Source of the DNA: Sphingobacterium humi | GTDB lineage: Bacteria > Bacteroidota > Bacteroidia > Sphingobacteriales > Sphingobacteriaceae | Direction of reading: 5' to 3' | NCBI RefSeq assembly: GCF_009768885.1 | Contig: NZ_WSQA01000003.1 | Coordinates: 1-64,000, forward strand | Length of the DNA: 64,000 nt | Shown: positions 34,565-42,358 of the stretch, one piece after another | Position numbering within the stretch: position 1 is the stretch's first letter | How the letters are laid out: each line of letters opens with the position of its first letter | Position numbers and translations under genes: made by a program | The notes under the pieces: model-generated | The model's database searches: none | What the model was told of the DNA's origin: nothing | Seen by the model: only the letters and a program-made list of their open reading frames with translations

Positions 34565-34646
34565 TAATTGCATTGACGTACCAGTCGTTTGACTCCGCGA
34601 TGACAAAACGATGACAGCACGATGGCAAATTGATGACAAATCGATT
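34565..34646 (+). repeat. Dispersed repeat copy with GATGACA tandem run
   Basis: ATTGCATTGACGTACCAGTC followed by GTTTGACTCCGC is a copy of the first half of the dispersed unit. It is followed by a run of degenerate 12-base units such as CGATGACAAAA, CGATGACAGCA, CGATGGCAAATT and GATGACAAAT. It ends close to the stop codon of the permease gene. Confidence 0.7.
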
Positions 34647-34688
34647 TAAAGTAGAAAACAATTCCCCTTACCAACAACCTTTCCACTT

Positions 34689-35741
34689 TTACTTTACATC
34701 TTCCGGCAAAATAAGGTTTTTGCTTTTTCCGTATTCGTTTGTGTATACTTTTATCAATACCCCTACGGATGAAATAATCAGTGGGCCGAAAATAAGGCCG
34801 AGCATGCCAAAGAGCTTTAAGCCCAGTAGCACCCCAAATACGGTGATTAGTGGGGGCACATCGCCTAGGGTTTTCAGGATGGTAAAGCGGAGGATATTAT
34901 CGATACTGCCGATTAAAATAAGGCCGTAAAGGAAGATTCCAATACCGTTTGCTGTATCGCCGGAGGCCATGGTGATTAAGGCCAGAGGCACGTAAATGGT
35001 CATGGTGCCTAGAACAGGGACAATGGAGGATACCCCGGTCATGATGCCCATCAGGATAAAGTTGTCCACGCCGAAGATATAGTAGCCTAGCATGGCCACA
35101 ATGCCTTGGCAGAGGCCTAGGATTGGAATACCAATGGCGTTGGAACGCACCATCAGGTGTACCTCATCCCAAATCTCTTGTTTGCTCCTTGGTGAGAAAG
35201 GGATGGCTTTAATTACATAGTCTTCCATCTTTTTATTGTGCACCTGCATAAAGAAAAGCACAAAGAAGGTAACCAGGATATTGACCGCGACTTCGGCAAC
35301 GGAGTTTAAGATGCTGGGCAGGTATTTCGTTAAGCGTTGCAGCGAATTGATTAAGGCCTCATCCGACATGTCGATGTCCTTCAGTAAAGGCTTATCGGCC
35401 ATGTAATCCTTCAATAAATTGAATTGTTCCACGATTTTATCGGTATTGCCTAAGAGGGCTGATATTTGAGGTGCCAAGTAATCAACCATGCCCCAGATGG
35501 GGAATACGATAAACACCAAAGAGATCAGGATAAACAGGAGGGAGGTGAGGGATTTATTCCACTTTTTATCTACCGTGAGTTTAATATACCATTTGCGGTA
35601 CAGAATATATAAAGTAATGGCACCAAGAAAGCCCGGGAAATAGTAGAAAAGGTTGGTAAATATCAGGATGCAGATCAAAATAATAATGATGATCAGCATG
35701 ATCTGATTGATGGAATTGTTATTAATCTGTTTGTACTGCAT
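34689..35741 (-). CDS. AI-2E/PerM family permease
   Basis: This 350-residue integral membrane protein belongs to the AI-2E transporter (PerM/YhhQ-like DUF20) family, with about seven or eight hydrophobic segments. The first stretch (15-48) is strongly hydrophobic, a central soluble region (about 85-135) is predicted periplasmic, and the C-terminal part shows the family pattern GIPILGLCQGIVAMLGYYIF and FGPLIISSVGVLIKVY. Members are described as transporters of small solutes including AI-2, but most have no proven substrate. The gene is single, with tsf upstream behind a terminator. Confidence 0.85.
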   Translation of the reverse strand: MQYKQINNNSINQIMLIIIIILICILIFTNLFYYFPGFLGAITLYILYRKWYIKLTVDKKWNKSLTSLLFILISLVFIVFPIWGMVDYLAPQISALLGNTDKIVEQFNLLKDYMADKPLLKDIDMSDEALINSLQRLTKYLPSILNSVAEVAVNILVTFFVLFFMQVHNKKMEDYVIKAIPFSPRSKQEIWDEVHLMVRSNAIGIPILGLCQGIVAMLGYYIFGVDNFILMGIMTGVSSIVPVLGTMTIYVPLALITMASGDTANGIGIFLYGLILIGSIDNILRFTILKTLGDVPPLITVFGVLLGLKLFGMLGLIFGPLIISSVGVLIKVYTNEYGKSKNLILPEDVK

Positions 35742-35816
35742 AGTTAGGCATTTCGATAGAACAAGTTTAATGATTTTTTATTAGTTATGCTTTATGCCGG
35801 GGAGGTATAAAAAAGA

Positions 35817-35846
35817 AAAATCCCGTTCTGTAGCGAACGGGATTTT
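35817..35846 (-). terminator. Terminator downstream of tsf
   Basis: On the minus strand AAAATCCCGTTC and GAACGGGATTTT pair as a 12-base perfect stem with a six-base loop, then continue into TTCTTTTTTAT. It follows the tsf stop codon by about 25 bases. Confidence 0.88.
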
Positions 35847-35870
35847 CTAAAGCCTACGTTTGACTGCAGC

Positions 35871-36707
35871 TTACGCGCCTAATTGGATACGTTTGAAAGC
35901 AGTAACGGTTAATCCTTTAGATACTGAATCTAAGAATTGAGCGATATTTTTTGAAGAATCTTTTACGAACTCTTGGTTCAATAAAGTAGAGTCTTTGTAG
36001 AATTTGTTTAATTTACCTTGTGCAATTTTTTCTACCATTTCTTCTGGTTTACCTTCTGCACGGATTTGCTCTTTAGCGATTTCTAATTCACGCTCGATAG
36101 TTTTAGTGTCAACACCGTCTTTATCGATCGCTACAGGGTTCATCGCAGCAATTTGCATCGCTACATCTTTTCCAGCTTCGTCTGCACCAGCAGCATCAGC
36201 AGAAAGACCTACTAATACACCTAAGCGGTAGTTACCGTGGATGTAAGCAACCACTTTCTCAGCACTTACTTGCTCGTATTTAGAAACGTCGATTTTCTCA
36301 CCGATTTTACCTGTTTGGTCGATCAATAAGTCAGCGATTTTAACACCGTCGATTTCAATAGCTTTTAAGTCTTCTAAAGAAGCAGGTTGGTTTGCTAATG
36401 CTTTTTCTGCTACTTGTTCCGCGAAAGCGATGAAGTCAGCATTTTTAGCTACGAAGTCAGTCTCACAGTTTACTTCTACCACAACACCTGATTTACCATC
36501 AGCTGCTGCTTTAGCAATGATTACACCTTCGTTAGAGTCACGGTCTTGACGGCTAGCAGCTACTTTAGCACCTTTTTTACGTAGGTAATCTACAGCAGCT
36601 TCGAAGTCTCCATTAGCTTCGATTAATGCTTTTTTACAGTCCATCATACCAGCGCCAGTTTGTTGACGCAATTTGTTTACATCTGATGCAGAAATTTGTA
36701 CTGACAT
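35871..36707 (-). CDS. tsf: Elongation factor Ts
   Basis: This 278-residue protein is the guanine-nucleotide exchange factor that recharges EF-Tu. The N-terminal UBA-like domain shows DVNKLRQQTGAGMMDCKKAL (residues 9-28), followed by the diagnostic VNCETDFVAKN and the core dimer domain with PEEMVEKIAQGKLNKF. The length is near the common 275-290 range. It lies behind rpsB as in most bacteria, but a strong terminator-like hairpin occupies the 228-base gap. Confidence 0.97.
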   Translation of the reverse strand: MSVQISASDVNKLRQQTGAGMMDCKKALIEANGDFEAAVDYLRKKGAKVAASRQDRDSNEGVIIAKAAADGKSGVVVEVNCETDFVAKNADFIAFAEQVAEKALANQPASLEDLKAIEIDGVKIADLLIDQTGKIGEKIDVSKYEQVSAEKVVAYIHGNYRLGVLVGLSADAAGADEAGKDVAMQIAAMNPVAIDKDGVDTKTIERELEIAKEQIRAEGKPEEMVEKIAQGKLNKFYKDSTLLNQEFVKDSSKNIAQFLDSVSKGLTVTAFKRIQLGA

Positions 36708-36855
36708 AGTATTTTTTTTGTTAAAATTACGATTGATGTGTTAACAAACTCTTGTTGAAATAACAACAGCATGTTAATTTTAATGTTATAATTCTTTCTA
36801 TCGATGTTTCGATTGAAAATTCTTTTCTGTTAATCCGATTGTATTAGCAGAAAAA

Positions 36856-36920
36856 AACCGGATAGACAGGGGTAGTTTGCGGAAGCTAACTTCCAGAAAC
36901 CAACACTTGTCTATCCGGTT
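36856..36920 (-). terminator. Large nested hairpin between rpsB and tsf
   Basis: AACCGGATAGACA (36856-36868) and TGTCTATCCGGTT (36908-36920) are perfect 13-base arms. Inside, GTTT-GC-GGAAG pairs with CTTCC-AG-AAAC around CTAA, extending the structure. On the minus strand it is followed by TTTTTTTTC, so it fits an intrinsic terminator 15 bases after the rpsB stop. It would uncouple tsf from rpsB unless read-through occurs. Confidence 0.75.
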
Positions 36921-36935
36921 GACTTGTATAGAATA

Positions 36936-37742
36936 TTATTCTACGTCTTTTGCTTTACGAGTGCGTTTTCCTGGAGCAGCTTCAGTAGCTTCACCATTGT
37001 CTACTGCGGCTTTAGCAGCTGCAGCTTCTTTTTCCGCGTCCTCTTCTTTATCGCGCTTGCGCTCTTCCAAACCTTCGGTGATTGCTTTACCAATTACAGC
37101 AGCGATTAAGCTGATGGATTTAGTAGCGTCATCATTCGCAGGGATAGGGAAGTCGATGTTTGTAGGGTCAGAGTTTGTATCTACCATTGCAAACGTAGGG
37201 ATGTTTAATTTTAACGCTTCCGCTACAGCAATGTGCTCTTTCTTCACATCGATGATGAATAATGCCGCTGGTAAACGGTTTAAGTCAGCAATACCACCTA
37301 AAAGGTTTTCTAACTTAATACGCTCACGTTGAATCATCAATTTTTCTTTTTTAGACAATACATCGTATGTACCATCTTTTTGCATTTTATCGATGTTCGA
37401 CATTTTTTTGATAGACTTACGCACAGTAGCGAAGTTAGTAAGCATACCGCCTAACCAACGCTCTGTAACGAAAGGCATGTTTACCGCTTTTGCTTGTTCC
37501 GCGATAATTTCTTTCGCTTGTTTCTTCGTAGCTACGAATAATACTTTACGACCAGATTTAACGATTTGTTTGATTGCTGAAGCAGCTTCCTCTAATTTGG
37601 TTAGAGTTTTGTTCAAATCGATAATGTGGATACCGTTGCGTTCCATGAAAATGTACTTAGCCATTTTCGGATCCCACTTACGAGTAAGGTGACCAAAGTG
37701 AACACCTGCATCCAATAATTCTTGATATGTTGTTCTTGCCAT
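36936..37742 (-). CDS. rpsB: 30S ribosomal protein S2 (uS2)
   Basis: This 268-residue protein is uS2, recognised by HFGHLTRKWDPKMAKYIFME near 16-35, RWLGGMLTNFATVRKS and the C-terminal DSNSDPTNIDFPIPANDDAT-like region. A low-complexity acidic/alanine tail follows residue 230 (EEDAEKEAAAAKAAVDNGEA) and ends in a basic KRTRKAKDVE; such tails are common in Bacteroidota. It is the third gene of the rplM-rpsI-rpsB unit, 18 bases after rpsI. It has an unusually good ribosome binding site for this phylum. Confidence 0.98.
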   Translation of the reverse strand: MARTTYQELLDAGVHFGHLTRKWDPKMAKYIFMERNGIHIIDLNKTLTKLEEAASAIKQIVKSGRKVLFVATKKQAKEIIAEQAKAVNMPFVTERWLGGMLTNFATVRKSIKKMSNIDKMQKDGTYDVLSKKEKLMIQRERIKLENLLGGIADLNRLPAALFIIDVKKEHIAVAEALKLNIPTFAMVDTNSDPTNIDFPIPANDDATKSISLIAAVIGKAITEGLEERKRDKEEDAEKEAAAAKAAVDNGEATEAAPGKRTRKAKDVE

Positions 37743-37750
37743 TTTTTGAC

Positions 37751-37757
37751 CCTCCTT
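37751..37757 (-). promoter_or_regulatory. Strong Shine-Dalgarno sequence of rpsB
   Basis: On the minus strand AAGGAGG is followed by eight bases and the ATG of rpsB. It matches the anti-Shine-Dalgarno end of 16S rRNA fully. Most genes in this window, including rplM and tsf, have AT-rich leaders without it. Confidence 0.7.
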
Positions 37758-37760
37758 AAA

Positions 37761-38147
37761 TTAACGTTTACTGAATTGGAATCTTCTACGAGCTTTACGA
37801 CGTCCTGGTTTCTTACGCTCAACCATACGGTCATCACGTGTTACTAAACCTTTAGCACGTAAAGCAGGTTTTACTTCTGGGTTAAGCTCTACTAAGGCTT
37901 TAGCAATTGCTAAACGTACCGCCTCAGCTTGACCTTTTACACCACCTCCTTGAACGTTTACTTTGATGTCAAAATTTGCAAGGGATTCAGCTACCAATAA
38001 AGATTGAGTAGCTACATATTGCAAAGGCAAAGTTGGAAAATAGACTTTGTAGTCTTTTCCATTTACAATGATGTTACCATTACCAGCAGTTAAGTAGATG
38101 CGGGCAACAGCAGTTTTTCTTCTTCCTGAAGTGTTAGTTGTTGACAT
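37761..38147 (-). CDS. rpsI: 30S ribosomal protein S9 (uS9)
   Basis: This 128-residue protein is uS9, with GRRKTAVARIYLTAGNGNII near the N-terminus, the core GGGVKGQAEAVRLAIAKAL and the conserved end DDRMVERKKPGRRKARRRFQ ending in FSKR, whose C-terminal arginine/lysine tail contacts P-site tRNA. It lies 11 bases behind rplM, the universal pairing. It has an AAGGAG ribosome binding site that overlaps the rplM stop codon. Confidence 0.98.
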   Translation of the reverse strand: MSTTNTSGRRKTAVARIYLTAGNGNIIVNGKDYKVYFPTLPLQYVATQSLLVAESLANFDIKVNVQGGGVKGQAEAVRLAIAKALVELNPEVKPALRAKGLVTRDDRMVERKKPGRRKARRRFQFSKR

Positions 38148-38154
38148 AATCGTT

Positions 38155-38160
38155 CTCCTT
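38155..38160 (-). promoter_or_regulatory. Shine-Dalgarno sequence of rpsI
   Basis: AAGGAG on the minus strand lies seven bases before the rpsI ATG and overlaps the rplM stop codon (38159-38161). The overlap suggests re-initiation or coupling between the two genes. Confidence 0.65.
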
Positions 38161-38602
38161 AAAATTTAACTGATTTTGGATTTTGTGCCTCATGTTTGTG
38201 CTCATTTCCAGCATAAACAAAAAGGTTTTTAAATAATTGACGACCTAAACGGTTTTTAGGTAGCATCCCGCGTACCGCTTTCTCGATGATGCGCTCAGGG
38301 TGTTTTGCCAATAACTCTTTCGGAGAAACGAAACGTTGACCACCTGGGTAGCCTGTGTAGCGAACATAAACTTTGTCGCCTAATTTGTTTCCTGTCAATT
38401 TAACTTTGTCTGCATTGATAACAATCACGTTATCACCGCAGTCTACGTGTGGGGTGAAAGTAGGCTTGTGCTTTCCACGGATTACTTTCGCAATCTCGCT
38501 GGCCAAGCGCCCCAAAATCTCGCCTTCAGCGTCAACAACGATCCATTCTTTGTTAACGGTGTTCTTGTTAGCAGAGACAGTTTTGTAACTTAACGTATTC
38601 AC
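38159..38602 (-). CDS. rplM: 50S ribosomal protein L13 (uL13)
   Basis: This 147-residue protein is uL13, recognised by [20 protein letters not shown], the [19 protein letters not shown] segment, [13 protein letters not shown] [13 protein letters not shown] and [13 protein letters not shown]. It is the first gene of the rplM-rpsI-rpsB unit and has a consensus Bacteroidota promoter 63 bases upstream. It has no Shine-Dalgarno sequence, as is normal for the phylum. Confidence 0.98.
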   Translation of the reverse strand: MNTLSYKTVSANKNTVNKEWIVVDAEGEILGRLASEIAKVIRGKHKPTFTPHVDCGDNVIVINADKVKLTGNKLGDKVYVRYTGYPGGQRFVSPKELLAKHPERIIEKAVRGMLPKNRLGRQLFKNLFVYAGNEHKHEAQNPKSVKF

Positions 38603-38930
38603 TTGCTTTTATTTAATTAATTAATAATATTTAAATCCTATTGTAATCCCTACAATTAGGTTTGCAAAGGTACACTATTTACTTTGAATTATCAAAGCGT
38701 TTTGTGAAATCTATTTAATTGATTTTTATTTAATTAAAACTTCTTTTGGGCTGCATTTTAAATCGTGCCCCCAAGTCGCTTAATCGGCCTCGGAATTTCT
38801 TGTGGCTGTTAAATTTCTATTCTGCTCATTAGGTTTACTTTCTTTCGAAATGCGTTGAATTAACTAGGAGCTTTGGCTGCTTTCTTTTATTTTTACGCTT
38901 TTAAAAAAAACGTACCATTTAGAATAAACT
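38603..38930. other. Divergent spacer between rplM and an outer-membrane protein gene
   Basis: About 330 bases between divergent genes. It carries the rplM promoter at 38665-38696 on the minus strand and otherwise AT-rich sequence. I see no consensus promoter for the rightward gene. No ribosomal leader structure was recognised. Confidence 0.55.
38665..38696 (-). promoter_or_regulatory. Consensus Bacteroidota promoter of rplM-rpsI-rpsB
   Basis: On the minus strand TTTG (38693-38696) and TACCTTTG (38665-38672) are 20 bases apart, an exact match to TTTG-N19-21-TAnnTTTG. The start of transcription should lie near 38658, giving a leader of about 55 bases before the rplM ATG. Confidence 0.85.
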
Positions 38931-39614
38931 ATGAGAAAGAGATTTTTACTATTTGCCCTATCCCTGGGTGCTGTCAGCCTGAGTTTTGCGCAAGAGCAGA
39001 CGGAACAAGCTTCTACAGCAAGCCGGAAGTACTGGAAATTCCGCGAGCGCTTAGATAGCTATTTCGGGCTAATGGCCGCTTATAATAGCCCAACGAATTT
39101 AAATGCCTTAGTGCGTTCGCATAATTTTAAATCAGCACCTAATTTTCAATTTGGCTTGGGGCTAGGTCTAGGCTACGATATCAAGCCCATTGTCCTCGGC
39201 TTGAATCTGGATGGGGCCCTTACATTTTCTGAGCAGTCTCGTAGTCATTTTACCTATATAGGGATTTATGCCTCTACCAATGAATGGAAAGCCAAAAGTA
39301 CTGTTATTAGTCCTTTTGTTGGTTTTGGTTTGCAATCTGCTGTTTCGCGGTATCGAATAAAAGAGGATAACTTAAACGCCTCCGATCTGTTTGCGAGCAA
39401 TCGGGGTAATATTATCGAATTAAACCAAGATAGCCCGGTGCTAGATTTTGGTATTGCCTTAAAAAAGCATAAGCCCGGCAAGGGGAACTTTCAGTTTCTA
39501 CGGCTGGGGTATAGATTAGGCTTGAAGGATGCGGACTGGGATTTGGCAGGCAATACGCAGTATGCCGGCGTAACAGATAGAACCCAGATGGGCTACCTAT
39601 TATTGTCTTTTTAA
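38931..39614 (+). CDS. Outer-membrane beta-barrel-like protein, function unknown
   Basis: This 227-residue protein starts with a signal peptide (MRKRFLLFALSLGAVSLSFA, cleaved near residue 20). The mature part has alternating aromatic and polar residues, glycine-rich strands such as FGLGLGLGYDIKPIVLGLNL and a C-terminal DRTQMGYLLLSF ending in phenylalanine, typical of small outer-membrane barrels. No family name can be given. It stands alone between the divergent ribosomal operon and the TPR gene, and is followed by its own terminator. Confidence 0.7.
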   Translation: MRKRFLLFALSLGAVSLSFAQEQTEQASTASRKYWKFRERLDSYFGLMAAYNSPTNLNALVRSHNFKSAPNFQFGLGLGLGYDIKPIVLGLNLDGALTFSEQSRSHFTYIGIYASTNEWKAKSTVISPFVGFGLQSAVSRYRIKEDNLNASDLFASNRGNIIELNQDSPVLDFGIALKKHKPGKGNFQFLRLGYRLGLKDADWDLAGNTQYAGVTDRTQMGYLLLSF

Positions 39615-39658
39615 ACCGGCATTTAGGAGTGCCTAACAGCTTATTTAACATTTATTAA

Positions 39659-39688
39659 GGGGAAGAGCTTAAACTTTTCCCCATTTTT
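39659..39688 (+). terminator. Terminator after the barrel protein gene
   Basis: GGGGAA and TTCCCC form a stem around a 12-base AT-rich loop and are followed by ATTTTT. It lies 45 bases after the stop codon. Confidence 0.65.
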
Positions 39689-39717
39689 GTACTCTTTAAA
39701 TTAATTTATTACCTTGA
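39686..39717 (+). promoter_or_regulatory. Possible promoter of the TPR-protein operon
   Basis: TTTG at 39686-39689 and TACCTTGA at 39710-39717 are 20 bases apart. The -33 element is exact and the spacing right, but the -7 element differs from TAnnTTTG at two positions. It lies 57 bases before the TPR gene. Confidence 0.35.
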
Positions 39718-39774
39718 TTTACCTAAAACGCATGGGTAAAGTACCGATGGGTGATAATCGATAAGAAAGAACAC

Positions 39775-41487
39775 ATGAGAAGAATGGTTACGTGGAAGAT
39801 AGGGATAACAGCAATGCTGCTCTATACAGGATCAGCGGTCTTTGCGCAAACAAAAACCAAAGACGATAAAGGCTATCGGGCAAGCTTGGCATCTATTGAA
39901 AGCCAATTGAAAACCGGGGAGGTTGGTTCGGCTTTAGCCAGCATTGAGGAAACCATTGCCAAGTATCCGGATGGCGCCGAGGTATATTATGCGAAATCTT
40001 TATTATTTGCGCAGGCCCGTAATTTTGAGGTGGCTATTCCTGCTGCCGAGAAGGCCGTGGAAATAGAACCTAAGAACATGATGTTCGGAAATCACCTGAT
40101 GGAACTGTATAAATCGGAGGGTGATTACGGTGCTGCCGTTGGCCTTATTAATAAGGTGATAGAAGAGCATCCGAAAACTCCACAGCTTTTTCGTGAAAAA
40201 ATTATGCTACTGCATGCCAGTAAGCAGTCTGAAGCCGCTTTGCAGGTGTATGATGAAACCAAAGCGAAGTTTGGCAGCTCGGATACCTTAGATGTATTGA
40301 AAGCCGAGATATTAATGGATTTGAAAAAGCCGCAGGAGGCGAAACAGCTGTTGCAGGTTTGGGAGCAGAAGAAATCGCCCATTCGGCAGGTGTATAGCAC
40401 TCTGGGTTATATCTCCCTGGACGAGCGCAATCCGAAGGAAGCTATTCGTGTTTTGGAGAGCGGTTTGCAGATCAGCAAGGACGATTTATTGTACCTAGAC
40501 TTGGCCGATGCCTACAATGCCAGCGATAAGAGTAAGCTCGCTTTTGCGAATTTAAAGAAAGCCTTTGAATCAGATGATGTCGGCTTTATGGATAAGCATC
40601 GTGTGATGATGACCCTGATAAACGGGAAGTCTACCTTCAGCATGGATCAGAAACAAGAGCTAGCGAATGTTTTAGTAGTAAAACATCCGCGTATTCCAGA
40701 TACGCATATGTTCAAGGGCGATTTATTATGGCAGAAGGGTGCTTTAGCGGAGGCGAAATCACTTTTTCTAACCACGGTAAGTATGAACCCGCGCCATATT
40801 GATGCTTGGAGCAAGTTGATTAACATTGATTTAAACCTGAATCAGCTGGATGAGGCCATCGTAGATGGTAATGAAGGCTTAAAACATAACCCGGGTAGCC
40901 CGGTGCTGACCTATTTTGTGGGTATGGCCCATTTTATCAAAAAGGATAACGAGCAGGCTCGGAAATACTTGGAGGCCGCATTGGATCAGAGTGCCAATGA
41001 AAATAGCTTTGTGCAGTCGATGATTTATGCCGGCCTAGGCGATCTGTACCATGAAATCGATATGGAGTCGGCTTCCGATGTAGCCTATGATGAGGCCATT
41101 CGCTTAGACAGCAACAATGTAACCGCCATGAACAATTATGCCTATTACCTGGCATTACGTAAAAAGGATTTGGATGTCGCGGTAAAGCATGCCGCGCGCG
41201 CGAATGAATTGGAGCGCAATTCGGGGACTTTTCAGGATACCTATGCCTGGGTTCTTTTTCAAAAGGGAGATTATCAGCAAGCTTTAACCTGGATTGAAAA
41301 ATCCATTAAAAACTCAGAACCTTCTGCCTTGTTGTATGAACATTATGGTGATATTCTGATGCAATTAGGAAAGCAAAAAGAAAGCATTAAGCAGTGGGAG
41401 AAGGCCTTGAGCCTTAGCACGGCAGAAGATGCTGTAGATAAGGATAAGTTAAAACAAAAGATAAGTGAGAAAAAATATATTGAGTAA
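39775..41487 (+). CDS. Periplasmic TPR-repeat protein
   Basis: The start at 39775 (MRRMVTWKIGITAMLLYTGS) gives about 570 residues with a signal peptide ending near VFAQ; an upstream in-frame ATG at 39751 would add a polar lead. The rest is a series of TPR-type helical hairpins of 34 residues (for example AEVYYAKSLLFAQARNFEVA; AKSLFLTTVSMNPRHIDAWS; NNYAYYLALRKKDLDVAVKH). Bacteroidota homologues occur beside DUF4292 and EnvC genes and are taken to support envelope assembly. It overlaps the next gene by 23 bases, indicating translational coupling. Confidence 0.85.
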   Translation: MRRMVTWKIGITAMLLYTGSAVFAQTKTKDDKGYRASLASIESQLKTGEVGSALASIEETIAKYPDGAEVYYAKSLLFAQARNFEVAIPAAEKAVEIEPKNMMFGNHLMELYKSEGDYGAAVGLINKVIEEHPKTPQLFREKIMLLHASKQSEAALQVYDETKAKFGSSDTLDVLKAEILMDLKKPQEAKQLLQVWEQKKSPIRQVYSTLGYISLDERNPKEAIRVLESGLQISKDDLLYLDLADAYNASDKSKLAFANLKKAFESDDVGFMDKHRVMMTLINGKSTFSMDQKQELANVLVVKHPRIPDTHMFKGDLLWQKGALAEAKSLFLTTVSMNPRHIDAWSKLINIDLNLNQLDEAIVDGNEGLKHNPGSPVLTYFVGMAHFIKKDNEQARKYLEAALDQSANENSFVQSMIYAGLGDLYHEIDMESASDVAYDEAIRLDSNNVTAMNNYAYYLALRKKDLDVAVKHAARANELERNSGTFQDTYAWVLFQKGDYQQALTWIEKSIKNSEPSALLYEHYGDILMQLGKQKESIKQWEKALSLSTAEDAVDKDKLKQKISEKKYIE

Positions 41488-42250
41488 GCTTAGCCTCATG
41501 ATGGCCGCAGTGATGTTGTTGGCGGCCTGTGGGACGAAGAAAAATACCGTAAAGAAGGAAAGTCATTTGCCCAAGGCGGAGACCGAAGCGGAATTGCTGA
41601 AGAACTATGAGCTGAGCAATTTAAACTTCCATACCTTTAGCGGCCGTGCGAAGGCCAATGTAAAGGTGGGAAAGGAGTCGCATAATGCGACGGTGAATAT
41701 CCGTATGGATAGGGATAAGGCGATCTGGATTTCCGTAACAGCCCTATTGGGGATTGAAGCTGCCCGGGTTTACATTACGCCAGACAGCGTGAAGATTATG
41801 AATAAAATTCACGGCGAATATATTGCGCAGCCTTTCTCGTATTTGGAGCGCTATACCAATCGGGGGATTTCCTTCCGCATGTTGCAGGATATTTTGGTGG
41901 GTAATATGACGATTGATATGTTGCGTACCGACCAGCTGCAGGTGGCAACCAGCACCGACGATGTGCAGGTGATCGGGATTAAAGATGGATTAACCTTTCA
42001 TTATGGGGTGAACCATGCGAATCGTCCTTTTGCTTTGAACCTCATCGAATTGGGGAAAAGCCAGAAGTTAGAAGCGACCTACAGCGAGTTTGCTGATATC
42101 AGCGGATATAATTTTCCGCAACGTTTCACGTTAAACATTGAAGGCGCCGGAACAACGGTTTCTGCCGATATGTTATATAATCGGACGGAGTTTAATTCGG
42201 CGGTTGAAATGCCCTTTACGATCCCTGCGAGATACAAGGAAATCAAATAA
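41465..42250 (+). CDS. DUF4292 lipoprotein
   Basis: This 261-residue lipoprotein has a signal MRKNILSKLSLMMAAVMLLA with lipobox LAAC (Cys22). The mature part resembles DUF4292, a LolB/LolA-like half-barrel family of Bacteroidota with SGRAKANVKVGKESHNATVN near the start. The role is unproven but the fold suggests lipid or lipoprotein handling between membranes. Its start lies inside the last codons of the TPR gene. The EnvC-like gene follows 108 bases later. Confidence 0.8.
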   Translation: MRKNILSKLSLMMAAVMLLAACGTKKNTVKKESHLPKAETEAELLKNYELSNLNFHTFSGRAKANVKVGKESHNATVNIRMDRDKAIWISVTALLGIEAARVYITPDSVKIMNKIHGEYIAQPFSYLERYTNRGISFRMLQDILVGNMTIDMLRTDQLQVATSTDDVQVIGIKDGLTFHYGVNHANRPFALNLIELGKSQKLEATYSEFADISGYNFPQRFTLNIEGAGTTVSADMLYNRTEFNSAVEMPFTIPARYKEIK

Positions 42251-42358
42251 TTAAGGGAAGTAAAGCGCAAATAAAAATAGGATTTTATTAACTTCGTATT
42301 AAGTATATCCTTATTTTTGGACGTTTTGTATAAGCGATAAGTTAGAATTTAGCAATTC

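Noticed and set aside
33832..34646. Possible CRISPR array from repeated GATGACA units
   Set aside because: Units are about 12 bases, degenerate, and adjacent without unique spacers. No cas genes are present.
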